Shown piece after piece: positions 42,930 to 50,893 of a DNA stretch of 64,000 nucleotides (its first letter is position 1; each line of letters opens with the position of its first letter). This DNA is from Novosphingobium indicum. Its GTDB lineage: Bacteria; Pseudomonadota; Alphaproteobacteria; Sphingomonadales; Sphingomonadaceae. Location of the stretch: assembly GCF_014645195.1 (NCBI RefSeq), contig NZ_BMLK01000018.1:1-64000 (forward strand). Reading direction: 5' to 3'. The position numbers and the translations under genes were made by a program. The notes beneath the pieces are model-generated. The model saw nothing but the letters and a program-made list of their open reading frames with translations, ran no database searches and was not told the DNA's origin.

Positions 42930-42980
42930 CCGGCAAGCAACCGGCAAGAAAGCGGCTTAAATTTGCCGGTCCGTTGCCGG
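42930..42980. promoter_or_regulatory. Symmetric array of CCGGCAA/TTGCCGG half-sites between flbD and flagellin
   Basis: CCGGCAA occurs at 42930 and 42941 and TTGCCGG at 42963 and 42974. Each pair is offset by 11 bp (one helical turn) and the pairs face each other, so the array is a 51-bp dyad. It lies 76-126 bp upstream of the flagellin ATG and is likely a binding region for FlbD. Overlapping it is a weak sigma-28-like match (TAAA at 42958, GCCG at 42976, one base shorter spacing than consensus). No correctly spaced sigma-54 promoter of good score was found here. Confidence 0.55.
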
Positions 42981-43055
42981 TCTATGCACTGGCAGCCGTG
43001 CCGGATGGGCCGGCCAGGTTGCCCGGACTTCGGGACACCTAACGGGAGCTTTTAC

Positions 43056-43880
43056 ATGTCAGTTATCAATACCAACATCAGCGCCATCAAGGCGATGAAT
43101 GCGTCTACCTCGGCCAGCAAGATGCAGAGCACGGTCATGGAGCGCCTCTCCACCGGCAAGCGCATCAACGGCTCTAAGGACGACGCCGCCGGCCTCGCCA
43201 TTGCCACCTCGATGACCTCGTCGATCAAGGGCATGAGCCAGGGCATTCGTAACGCGAACGACGGTATCTCGCTCGCTCAGACCGCCGACGGCGCCATGTC
43301 GGAAGTTACCAACATGCTTCAGCGTGTTCGTGAGCTTTCCGTCCAGTCGTCCTCGGGCACCTACCAGGACTCTGACCGTGCTGCGATGCAGTCGGAAGTT
43401 TCCGCGCTTACGAGCCAGATCAGCGACGTGCTGTCGCAGACCGAGTTCAACGGTAACGCGCTTTTCTCGACCACCTCGGGTACGGACGTCACCTTCGACA
43501 TCCAGACCGGCGCCAACTCGGGCGAAACGATCACTCTGACCTCGACGGCGATCGATGGCGCCAACATCACGGCTTCGGCCCTCGACGTGTCGACGAGCAC
43601 GGCCGCTGCGACCACGATCGATAACGTCGACCTGGCGCTGGCAGACGTTAACTCCACCCGCGCTTCGCTGGGTGCCGGCCAGAACCGTCTCGAATCGGCC
43701 ATCAACACGCTGACCAACAACGTGACGAACCTCTCCGACGCGCGTTCGCGTATCGAAGACGCCGACTACTCGAGCGAAACGACGCAGATGGCCAAGGCCC
43801 AGATCCTGTCGCAGGCTTCGACCGCGATGCTGGCCCAGGCCAACCAGAGCCAGCAGAGCGTGCTGTCGCTGCTGCGTTAA
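43056..43880 (+). CDS. fliC: Flagellin
   Basis: A 274-aa flagellin, the filament subunit. The conserved N-terminal D0/D1 region (MSVINTNISAIKAMNAS, MERLSTGKRINGSKDDAAGLAIATSM) and C-terminal region (RSRIEDADYSSETTQMAKAQILSQASTAMLAQANQSQQSVLSLLR) are intact, with only a short Thr/Ser-rich central part, so surface domains D2/D3 are minimal. A good ribosome site (CGGGAG) precedes the ATG. It is divergent from flbD and ends at a strong terminator. It is the only flagellin gene in the window. Confidence 0.97.
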   Translation: MSVINTNISAIKAMNASTSASKMQSTVMERLSTGKRINGSKDDAAGLAIATSMTSSIKGMSQGIRNANDGISLAQTADGAMSEVTNMLQRVRELSVQSSSGTYQDSDRAAMQSEVSALTSQISDVLSQTEFNGNALFSTTSGTDVTFDIQTGANSGETITLTSTAIDGANITASALDVSTSTAAATTIDNVDLALADVNSTRASLGAGQNRLESAINTLTNNVTNLSDARSRIEDADYSSETTQMAKAQILSQASTAMLAQANQSQQSVLSLLR

Positions 43881-43923
43881 TAGAATACAGCCTAACCAGC
43901 CTGCCCTAACCAAGCAGGTTCTC

Positions 43924-43961
43924 GGGCCCGGTGGGTTTCCCCAGACCGCCGGGCCCCTTTT
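43924..43961 (+). terminator. Intrinsic terminator of flagellin
   Basis: GGGCCCGG (43924-43931) pairs with CCGGGCCC (43949-43956), the stem extending inward through further G-C pairs, followed by CTTTT. It lies 44 bp after the flagellin stop and before the convergent SnoaL-like gene. Confidence 0.88.
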
Positions 43962-43997
43962 GGCGTTTGCCGCCGGCAGAAACCTGCCGCCGATTCG

Positions 43998-44813
43998 CTA
44001 TTCGGCGATGTTCATCACGTAAGCGCGACGCGCGAAGCGCCAGCGGCCGTGCTGTTTGACCAGTTCGTCGTCGTAACGGGCCGAAAACTTCCGCACGGTT
44101 CCCTCGATGCGGGCGATTTCGCGCACGTGGCAACGGGCCGTTGCCGCATTGCCGTTAACCTGGATCGCTCCGGGCATTGCGAAGAAGGCCATCGCATCCA
44201 TCGATGTGAAGAGCTGCTCCCAGCGCTCGGAAAGCGCTGCCTTGCCGATCACGTCGCCGGTGGCCGTGCTCCACACGCAATCGTCGGTCCAGCAATCCAG
44301 CCACTGCTGCTTGTCCATGCGCGAGGACGCATCGGCATAGCTTTCCATCAGTTCGCGGATGGCCATTCGGTCATGCGCGTTGCCGGTGAAATGCGCGCCG
44401 GGCGGATCGGGCCGGACTTCGCGTTGCAGCGTATAAGTGCGGTCGAGGAACCACCATCGGCCGCCGCGCCTTTCGAGCAGATCCTCATACCGTCCTACCA
44501 GTTCCCAGGTCGATCCATCGGGATATAGCAGGCTTTCGGTCTGATAGAGCCGCGCGGTGGCCTTATCCCCCTCGATTTCCAGCGAACCAAGGCGAATGTC
44601 GATGGTCACGTCGACGACATCAGCCATGATTTCGTCGAACGTGGTGCCAATCGCGGCGATGCCTGCGACGTCGAAATAGGGAGAGCGCCAGCGGGCATCG
44701 TCGGCGTAAGCGGCCAGCCAGGCGTCGCGGTCAATACGCGCGGCGCCGTCGGCATAGCCTTCGTACAGTTCGCGGATGGCGAGGCGGTCGGACTCGGGGC
44801 CGGTGAAAGGCAC
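43998..44813 (-). CDS. Tandem SnoaL-like (NTF2-fold) two-domain protein
   Basis: A 271-aa protein made of two SnoaL_4-like domains in tandem, about residues 1-130 (SDRLAIRELYEGYADGAARIDRDAWLAAYADDARWRSPYF) and 140-271 (HDRMAIRELMESYADASSRMDKQQWLDCWTDDCVWSTATGD). The start is a GTG at 44813, a few bases after the stop of the next single-domain paralogue; no ATG fits. The domains are plainly related to each other and to the neighbouring gene, so local duplication and fusion are likely. Function unknown; related proteins occur in steroid and aromatic catabolism. It is an unusual occupant of a flagellar locus. Confidence 0.75.
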   Translation of the reverse strand: MPFTGPESDRLAIRELYEGYADGAARIDRDAWLAAYADDARWRSPYFDVAGIAAIGTTFDEIMADVVDVTIDIRLGSLEIEGDKATARLYQTESLLYPDGSTWELVGRYEDLLERRGGRWWFLDRTYTLQREVRPDPPGAHFTGNAHDRMAIRELMESYADASSRMDKQQWLDCWTDDCVWSTATGDVIGKAALSERWEQLFTSMDAMAFFAMPGAIQVNGNAATARCHVREIARIEGTVRKFSARYDDELVKQHGRWRFARRAYVMNIAE

Positions 44814-44817
44814 CGGC

Positions 44818-45240
44818 TCAGTCCATGACCAGAGCGTCGAATTCGCCGATGGTCTGCGTATAGGCGCGGTGCGCGAATTTCCATTCGCCCCCCACCTTGC
44901 GCAAGCTGTCGGCATAGTGACCGCAAAGCTTGAAGTGGCTGCCGTTCTTCATCAGCACCACTTCGCGCGCGTAGGAGCGGACCCTGGCCGTGTCGCCGGT
45001 AATCTCCATCGCGCCGATCTCACCGAGAAAGGCTACCGCCTCCCAGTCTTTCCAGAGACCGTCCCATGTCTGCAGCAGGGCCTCGTGCCCGGCGGCGTCG
45101 AACAGGTGGCTGGTCCAGCGGCCGTCCTCGGTGAAGCAGGATACCCACTGCTCGCGGTCGCCGCGCCAGCTTGAATCGCCATAAGTCCCGTACAATTCGC
45201 GGATGGCGAGACGATCCTCGACCGGGCCGGTGAATGCCAT
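44818..45240 (-). CDS. SnoaL-like (NTF2-fold) protein
   Basis: A 140-aa single-domain protein of the SnoaL-like family, starting MAFTGPVEDRLAIRELYGTYGDSSWRGDREQWVSCFTEDGRWTSHLF and ending GEWKFAHRAYTQTIGEFDALVMD. Its opening FTGP-DRLAIRELY motif recurs at the start of the tandem paralogue 4 bp downstream, which indicates gene duplication. Start ATG 45240 has GGGAGAG upstream. Likely function: small-molecule hydratase or isomerase subunit (inference). Confidence 0.8.
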   Translation of the reverse strand: MAFTGPVEDRLAIRELYGTYGDSSWRGDREQWVSCFTEDGRWTSHLFDAAGHEALLQTWDGLWKDWEAVAFLGEIGAMEITGDTARVRSYAREVVLMKNGSHFKLCGHYADSLRKVGGEWKFAHRAYTQTIGEFDALVMD

Positions 45241-45344
45241 GTGCGCTCTCCCTTGTGTTTGCCGCATGGTGCGTCGGGCCGGAGCCACGGGCAAGCACGC
45301 CCGGATCGCTGCCGCGATGGGCCGGTTCGGAGAGGGTGGAATCA

Positions 45345-45372
45345 GAAGCGGGACCGTTGCCGGTCCCGCTTC
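45345..45372. terminator. Hairpin downstream of motB
   Basis: GAAGCGGGACCG (45345-45356) pairs perfectly with CGGTCCCGCTTC (45361-45372) over 12 bp, with a TTGC loop. It follows the motB stop (45405) on the minus strand and precedes the SnoaL-like gene start. No U-run follows, so termination may be partial. Confidence 0.6.
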
Positions 45373-45404
45373 GCGTTCAGATCTGCCAGATCTTGGGCCG
45401 AGCT

Positions 45405-46244
45405 CTAGTCGAGCAGGGTAATCGAGATGCGGCGGTTGCGCGGGTCCTGCGGATCGGAGGGGATCAGCAGTTCCCGGTCGGCGACGCCTTCGATCCGCTT
45501 GAAGCGGTCTTCGGCAATACCGTCGCGCAGGAGTTCCTGGCGCGTCGATTCGGCGCGGCCGGCGGAAAGTGACCAGTTGTTGCCGTAGGTACCCGGCTTG
45601 TAGGGCAGGGCATCGGTGTGGCCGCGGATGGTAAGCTGCCCCTGATCCGGCCCGACGGCATCGGCGATCACGCCTATGAGTTCGGAGGCTTCGGGCGTCA
45701 GCACGGTCGTGCCCAGACGGAACATCGAGAAGTCGGCATCGTCGACAAGGTCGATGCGCACGCCCAGGGTGGTGTCCACGAGACGCACCTGCTTGGCGAG
45801 CTGGCGAAGCCGCTCTGTCGTCTGGAGCTTCTGCTTGATGGCTTCCTTGGCGCGCATGGTGCGCTTGACCTTCGAACCGCCTTCCTTCGCACCACCGGTG
45901 GCGTCACGCGGGATGGTCAGCGTCTTGGTGCCGGTCTGGCCGGCGCGGTGCGGATAGTCGTCCGCGTCGGTCAGCGACGAACCGCCCAGCAGGCCGGCGC
46001 CCGAACCGGCGGACAGTTCCTTGTTCTTGACCAGCGTCGGCGTGAAGTAGTCGGCAATGCCCTTGCGCTGCTTCTCGGTCGTGGCGCCGAGAATCCACAG
46101 CAGCAGGAAGAACGCCATCATGGCGGTCACGAAGTCGGCATAGGCCACCTTCCACGCGCCGCCGTGATGCCCGCCTTCGACAACCGTGATCTTCTTGACG
46201 ATGATCGGTCTTGGCGGCTCGTTCTTGCCCTTCTTGGCGGCCAT
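45405..46244 (-). CDS. motB: Flagellar motor stator protein MotB
   Basis: A 279-aa stator subunit. The N-terminal single membrane helix carries the ion-binding aspartate (YADFVTAMMAFFLLLWILGA, D37). The C-terminal OmpA-like peptidoglycan-binding domain is present (LTIRGHTDALPYKPGTYGNNWSLSAGRAESTRQELLRDGI, RRISITLLD). It lies 1 bp downstream of motA. The mature order and length fit MotB proper, in contrast to the short MotA/ExbD-like pair at 55317-56434. Confidence 0.96.
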   Translation of the reverse strand: MAAKKGKNEPPRPIIVKKITVVEGGHHGGAWKVAYADFVTAMMAFFLLLWILGATTEKQRKGIADYFTPTLVKNKELSAGSGAGLLGGSSLTDADDYPHRAGQTGTKTLTIPRDATGGAKEGGSKVKRTMRAKEAIKQKLQTTERLRQLAKQVRLVDTTLGVRIDLVDDADFSMFRLGTTVLTPEASELIGVIADAVGPDQGQLTIRGHTDALPYKPGTYGNNWSLSAGRAESTRQELLRDGIAEDRFKRIEGVADRELLIPSDPQDPRNRRISITLLD

Positions 46245-46245
46245 C

Positions 46246-47109
46246 TTAACGGCCCCTCATCGCGTCGAGCAGTTCGGACAGGCCGGGGCGGAAGGCATGG
46301 CCAAGGCCCGAGCGGGCCGATTCGACGACCAGCGGCTGCGGCCAGCCGTGCAGCGAGGCAATCACCACCTGCTTGACGGCATGGAAGATCTGTTCGTCCT
46401 GCTCGTTCACCTGCTTGAGGCGGCCGGCCATCGGCGCAACGATGCCGTAGGCGAGCAGCACGCCCATGAAGGTGCCGACGAGCGCGGAGCCGATCATCGC
46501 ACCGAGGACCGAAGGCGGCTCGTCGATCGAGCCCATGGTCTTCACCACGCCCAGAACGGCCGCGACGATACCCAGAGCGGGAAGCGAGTCTGCGAGGTTC
46601 TGCAGCGCGTGCTGTGGTTCGTGCAGCTCGTGGAAGTGCGTCTTCATCGCATTGTCCATGACGTCCTCGACCGCGTGAACTTCCAGCGTGCCCGAGGACA
46701 CGACGATGAGGGTCAGGGTGTCGCAGATCAGGTGGACCAGCGGCTCATTGGCGAGAATGTTCGGGAATTCGGCAAAGAGCGACGAGGTCTTGGGGTCGTT
46801 GACGTGGCTTTCCAGTGCTACCGGGCCTTCCGAGCGCAGGATGCGCATCAGGCGCGAGGTCAGGATGATCGCGTCGATGTGATCCTGCTTGTTGTGCTTG
46901 GGACCCTTGAACACCCGCGCGAACCCGGCGCCGAGCGCCTTGAGTTCGTGCATCGAGTTGCCGGTGACGATAGCGCCGACCGCGGCGCCGCCGATGATCA
47001 GCATTTCGTGCGGAATGGCGTGCATGACGGGGCCGAGCGCGCCACCGGTGAGGGCGAAGCCGCCGAACACCATCACCAGCAGGATGATCACCCCGACTAT
47101 TGCAAACAT
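46246..47109 (-). CDS. motA: Flagellar motor stator protein MotA
   Basis: A 287-aa inner-membrane stator subunit with the four-helix MotA pattern: GVIILLVMVFGGFALTGGALGPV, MLIIGGAAVGAIVTG, a large cytoplasmic loop with acidic and basic residues (ILRSEGPVALESHVNDP), ADSLPALGIVAAVLGVVKTMG and LVGTFMGVLLAYGIVAPMA. It precedes motB and follows the terminator of the flg operon. No strong promoter was identified in the 58-bp gap. Confidence 0.96.
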   Translation of the reverse strand: MFAIVGVIILLVMVFGGFALTGGALGPVMHAIPHEMLIIGGAAVGAIVTGNSMHELKALGAGFARVFKGPKHNKQDHIDAIILTSRLMRILRSEGPVALESHVNDPKTSSLFAEFPNILANEPLVHLICDTLTLIVVSSGTLEVHAVEDVMDNAMKTHFHELHEPQHALQNLADSLPALGIVAAVLGVVKTMGSIDEPPSVLGAMIGSALVGTFMGVLLAYGIVAPMAGRLKQVNEQDEQIFHAVKQVVIASLHGWPQPLVVESARSGLGHAFRPGLSELLDAMRGR

Positions 47110-47124
47110 GGTTAACTACCCCCG

Positions 47125-47158
47125 TCAAAAAACAACCCGGCCCTGCCGATGGGCCGGG
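47125..47158 (-). terminator. Intrinsic terminator of the flgB-flgL operon
   Basis: Read on the minus strand, an 8-bp stem (CCCGGCCC / GGGCCGGG, 47136-47158, loop of 7) is followed by TTGTTTTTTG. It sits 10 bp after the flgL stop and before motA. Readthrough into motA is possible because no separate motA promoter is evident. Confidence 0.82.
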
Positions 47159-47167
47159 GTCGTCTTG

Positions 47168-48091
47168 TTATCTCAGATTGTTGAACAGGCTCAGGTTGGA
47201 CAGCTTGCTGAAGCTGGCCTGGCTGGCCTCCAGCACAGTCAGCGTCTGCTGAAGCTGCGCCACGGTCGATGCGATGTCGGTGCCGCCCAGATCCGCTTCC
47301 TCGGTCGAGCGCAGCTCGGTCAGCGTGGTGCGGCGCTCGCTCACGACATCGAGCCAGGCGAGGCGCGTACCGACCACGGTGTGCGAGGTCGTCAGCGTAT
47401 CGAGGCCGGTCTTGAGCGAGGCCAGGGCATCGTTGGCGGCTCCGGTCGGATCGGAAGAACCACCCGCCAGCGCGGCGGCGAGCGTCTTGATCGTCGCCAT
47501 CACGTCGGTGTCGTTGCCGTTGGCATCGGTGAAATTGAAGATCTGCTTGCCGGTCATCGAGCGCGTGACGCTCTGCCCGTCGCCGATCGGCAGATCGACC
47601 GAGCTGTCGCTGCCGATGTACGAGGCATTGCCGCTGGCATCGAGCTCGTAGGCGTTACCGGTGTTGTTGCCGCCGAACAGCGCGTGGCCGGTCGAGTCGC
47701 GCGAGTTGGCGAGCGTGTAGAGGTCGTCGTGGATCTGCTCGAGTTCCGTTGCGATCCCGGCGCGCTGCTCGTCGGTCAGCGTGGTGCTGGCCGCCTGGGT
47801 GGCGAGCTCCTGCGCACGCATGATCGTGTTCGACATGTTCGACATCGCCGCATCGGCCAGCGACAGGTCGGCGTTGGCGCGGTTGGCGTTGGTCTCGTCG
47901 ATGGTCGAGAGCGATTCGAGTCGCGCGAGCGTGCGCATGCGCGAAGCAGCGACAGGATCGTCCGACGAACGCGACAGCTTTTGCCCGCTGCCGAGCTGGG
48001 TCTGCAGCGATTCCGCCTGCGCGCGCAGGTCCTTCATGTTGGCGCGGGCCCGTTCATAGAAGGCGCTGGTACTGGTCGAGACGATCGCCAT
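47168..48091 (-). CDS. flgL: Flagellar hook-filament junction protein FlgL
   Basis: A 307-aa HAP3. The flagellin-like N-terminus (TSTSAFYERARANMKDLRAQAESLQTQLGSGQKLSRSSDDPVAASRMRTL) and C-terminus (LRSTEEADLGGTDIASTVAQLQQTLTVLEASQASFSKLSNLSLFNNL) are diagnostic. It is the last gene of the flg operon, 7 bp after flgK, and is followed by a terminator. Confidence 0.94.
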   Translation of the reverse strand: MAIVSTSTSAFYERARANMKDLRAQAESLQTQLGSGQKLSRSSDDPVAASRMRTLARLESLSTIDETNANRANADLSLADAAMSNMSNTIMRAQELATQAASTTLTDEQRAGIATELEQIHDDLYTLANSRDSTGHALFGGNNTGNAYELDASGNASYIGSDSSVDLPIGDGQSVTRSMTGKQIFNFTDANGNDTDVMATIKTLAAALAGGSSDPTGAANDALASLKTGLDTLTTSHTVVGTRLAWLDVVSERRTTLTELRSTEEADLGGTDIASTVAQLQQTLTVLEASQASFSKLSNLSLFNNLR

Positions 48092-48098
48092 GGTCGGT

Positions 48099-49436
48099 CT
48101 ACCTGATGGAAAGGATGGAATCGAAGATGTCCGAGGCCACCTGCATCACCCGGCCCGATGCCTGGAATGCCTGCTGGAATCGGACGAGATTGACGGCTTC
48201 GTGGTCAAGATCGACGCCGGCTTGCGTCTGCAGCGCGATCTTGGCGGTGCTGGCCACCGATGTGAGGGCATCGCGGGTAACCGAGCGACCGGCTACCGCG
48301 CTGGAAATGTCGAACAGCAGCGAGTTCATCGAACCGGCCGGGTCGGCGGTCGTCAATGCGGTCTGCAAGGCGCTGAGGTTCGAGGAATCTCGGCTGTTTG
48401 CGGCGCTGCCGGCCGGTGCGGTGGCAAGCGCGCTCGATCCGGTGGCGATCATCGCGATGTCTGCGGCGCTCGTGCCCGAGAACAGCGGCTGTCCGGCATT
48501 GCCCTGAAGGTCGACGCCATTGGCCTGCGCCGTGTTGACCACGTCGACGACATTGGCGGCGATCTGATCGAGCTCGCCGCGCGTCGTCGACAGTTCCGAC
48601 AGGGCCTGGTTCTTGCCGGCAAGAGCACCGGATGACAGCGTCACCGCCGTGCCGTCGACTGCGAAGGACAGCGTTCCGTCGGCGGCAGCGCTCATGGAAA
48701 AGGTCGCCGGGGTGCCTCCGGTCACGAGGGCGGGGCCCGATGCATTGCCGAGCTTCACCGAAACGACGCCATTGGTTCCGAAGCTGGTCGAGATGCCGAC
48801 TTTGTCGCTGAGCTGCTGCAGTAGCGAGTCGCGGCGATCCAGCAGTGACGACTGGTCGCTTGAGGCGTCGGAAGCACGCGTGAGGCGCAAATTGACCTTC
48901 GCGAGTTCGCTCGAAATCAGGTTGATGTTGTCGACGCCGTCCTGCGCTTCGAACAGCAGGCCGTCGCGCACAGCGTCGAGGCTGGACGAGGCGACGTTGA
49001 GCGTCTCGGCAAGATTGCGGCCCTGTTCCATCACCGAAGCGCGCAAGCTGGTGTCGGTCGGATCGGAAAGCAGCTGCTGGAGCGCGCCTTCGAAATTGAC
49101 GATCGATTCGTAGGCGCCGGTCTGCTCAACCGCGCTTTCGATGTTTTCCAGGCCGTTGACCTCGGCGTCGGCACGGGCCGCGTCGGCACCGGTCCGGCGC
49201 ACTTCGGACTGACGGAAAGAGTCGGCATTGCGCACGACGCCGGTAACCCGAACGCCGGCGAGATTGATCGAGGTGGGCGAGGATCCGACCGAATTCGCCG
49301 CGAGTTCCGACACGCTCACGCTGCGGCGGACATAGCCTTCCGACGACGCGTTGGAGATGTTGTTCGCGGTCACGTCGAGCGCCGCCTTGGCGGCACGGGC
49401 ACCCGAGCTGGCGATCGAAAGAAGGTCGGCGGCCAT
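48099..49436 (-). CDS. flgK: Flagellar hook-associated protein FlgK
   Basis: A 445-aa HAP1. The N-terminal rod/hook-type motif reads LLSIASSGARAAKAALDVTANNISNASSEGYVRRSV, and the C-terminus VDLDHEAVNLVRFQQAFQASGRVMQVASDIFDSILSIR is typical. It is shorter than enterobacterial FlgK (about 545 aa), with a reduced middle region. It lies 3 bp after flgJ. Confidence 0.95.
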   Translation of the reverse strand: MAADLLSIASSGARAAKAALDVTANNISNASSEGYVRRSVSVSELAANSVGSSPTSINLAGVRVTGVVRNADSFRQSEVRRTGADAARADAEVNGLENIESAVEQTGAYESIVNFEGALQQLLSDPTDTSLRASVMEQGRNLAETLNVASSSLDAVRDGLLFEAQDGVDNINLISSELAKVNLRLTRASDASSDQSSLLDRRDSLLQQLSDKVGISTSFGTNGVVSVKLGNASGPALVTGGTPATFSMSAAADGTLSFAVDGTAVTLSSGALAGKNQALSELSTTRGELDQIAANVVDVVNTAQANGVDLQGNAGQPLFSGTSAADIAMIATGSSALATAPAGSAANSRDSSNLSALQTALTTADPAGSMNSLLFDISSAVAGRSVTRDALTSVASTAKIALQTQAGVDLDHEAVNLVRFQQAFQASGRVMQVASDIFDSILSIR

Positions 49437-49439
49437 GGC

Positions 49440-49787
49440 TTACACGCCTCCTGCCGTGGGCTTGGCGTCAGCCTGCCCGGTCGCGGCGGTCTCGCTGCTT
49501 TCGGTGGGCAGGAAGCGCGCCATCTGCGCCTCGATGATGGTGGCAAAGCCGAGCATGCCGGTTTGCGCGGTCACGTCGGCGAAGTGCTCGTCCTGCATCT
49601 GGTTGAAGGTGTCGAGCGCCTGGCTGCTGAACAGCTTGTCGCCGCCGAAGTCGCTCTTGCGCGCGGCGGACAGCATCTGGCGCATGAACAGCGCCTCGAA
49701 CTGTTTGGCAACGGCCGAGAGCTTTTCGCGGTCGGTGGCGGTCGGGGCCGTGGTCAGCCCCGCAACGGAAGAAGCGATCGTGCTCAT
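49440..49787 (-). CDS. flgJ: FlgJ rod-binding domain protein (no muramidase domain)
   Basis: A 115-aa protein consisting only of the FlgJ N-terminal rod-binding domain: REKLSAVAKQFEALFMRQMLSAARKSDFGGDKLFSSQALDTFNQMQDEHFADVTAQTGMLGFATIIEAQMARFL. The C-terminal glycosidase of enterobacterial FlgJ is absent; a separate transglycosylase gene at 57828 probably supplies that activity. This split arrangement is known in other alphaproteobacteria. It overlaps the flgI stop by four bases. Confidence 0.88.
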   Translation of the reverse strand: MSTIASSVAGLTTAPTATDREKLSAVAKQFEALFMRQMLSAARKSDFGGDKLFSSQALDTFNQMQDEHFADVTAQTGMLGFATIIEAQMARFLPTESSETAATGQADAKPTAGGV

Positions 49788-50893
49788 ATCACCACCATCT
49801 CCGCCTTGAGGGCTCCAGCCTGCTTGAGCGCCTCGAGAATGGCGACAAGGTCTGAAGGAGTTACTCCCAGCATATTAAGGGCATCGACGACCTTGGAGAG
49901 CGAGGCACCGCCCTTGAACATGGCGACAGCGCGCTTCTCTTCGTCGGCCGACAGCGTCGAGTCCTGCTCGACCGCGGTCTGGCCGCGGCTGAACGGTGCG
50001 GGCTGGACGACTGTCGGATCTTCGTCGACGCGCACGGTCAGCTTGCCGTGGCTGATCGCGGCGGGCGAGAGACGCACGGCCGAGTTGATCACGACAGTGC
50101 CGGTGCGGCTGTTGACGATGACACGGGCGGCGGTTTCAGCCGGCTCGACTTCGATCATTTCGATCGCCGCCATCACGCTGGCGCGGGTGTTGGAATCGAG
50201 CGGCAAGTGGAGCGCCACGGTCACGCCGTCCTCGACCGAGGCGGTGCCCGGCAGGCGGCGGTTGACCGCGTCACGCACGCGCGCGGCGGTCAGGAAGTCG
50301 GCGTCGAACAGGTTCCAGCGCAGGATCGGGTTGTTGTCGAAGCCGGTGGCGACTGCGCGCTCTACGCTGGCGCCATCAGCGATCCGGCCGACGGTCGGAA
50401 TGTTGACGGTCAGGTTGGAGCCGTCCTTGCCCGAAATGCCGAGACCGCCCACGGCAAGATTGCCCTGGGCCATCGCGTAGATCTGGCCATCCGCACCGTA
50501 GAGCGGAGTGAGGATCAACGCGCCGCCGCGCAGCGACTTGGCCTTGCCGATCGTCGAGACAGTCACGTCGATCCGCTGGCCCGGCTTGGCGAAGGCAGGA
50601 AGGTCTGCCGTGACCATGACGGCCGCGGCGTTCTTCAGGCCCGGCGCGACACCGGCGGGCAGGTTCAGGCCCATGCGGCCGGAGACACCCTTCATCGCCT
50701 GGGTCAGGTATTCGAGGTTGTCGTCGCCCGTGCCCGGCAGGCCGACGACGATGCCGTAGCCCGTGAGCTGGTTCGAACGCACGCCCTGGAACTGGCCCAG
50801 GTCGCGGACGCGCTCGGCCATGGCCGCTCCGGGAAGGAGCATCGCGACGGCGGCGAGGGAGAGGAAAATGCGGCGGATCATGTCGGTCACCAT
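49784..50893 (-). CDS. flgI: Flagellar P-ring protein FlgI
   Basis: A 369-aa periplasmic protein that forms the P-ring in the peptidoglycan layer. A signal peptide (IRRIFLSLAAVAMLLPGAAMA) is followed by ERVRDLGQFQGVRSNQLTGYGIVVGLPGTGDD, the family hallmark, and the C-terminal half keeps LNMLGVTPSDLVAILEALKQAGALKAEMVVI. The ATG shares a base with the flgH stop (TAATG). Confidence 0.97.
   Translation of the reverse strand: MVTDMIRRIFLSLAAVAMLLPGAAMAERVRDLGQFQGVRSNQLTGYGIVVGLPGTGDDNLEYLTQAMKGVSGRMGLNLPAGVAPGLKNAAAVMVTADLPAFAKPGQRIDVTVSTIGKAKSLRGGALILTPLYGADGQIYAMAQGNLAVGGLGISGKDGSNLTVNIPTVGRIADGASVERAVATGFDNNPILRWNLFDADFLTAARVRDAVNRRLPGTASVEDGVTVALHLPLDSNTRASVMAAIEMIEVEPAETAARVIVNSRTGTVVINSAVRLSPAAISHGKLTVRVDEDPTVVQPAPFSRGQTAVEQDSTLSADEEKRAVAMFKGGASLSKVVDALNMLGVTPSDLVAILEALKQAGALKAEMVVI

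Noticed and set aside
42990..43022. Sigma-54 promoter for flagellin
   Set aside because: Several GG and GC pairs occur, but none has the 10-bp spacing with a good score; a sigma-28-like element is at best weakly matched.
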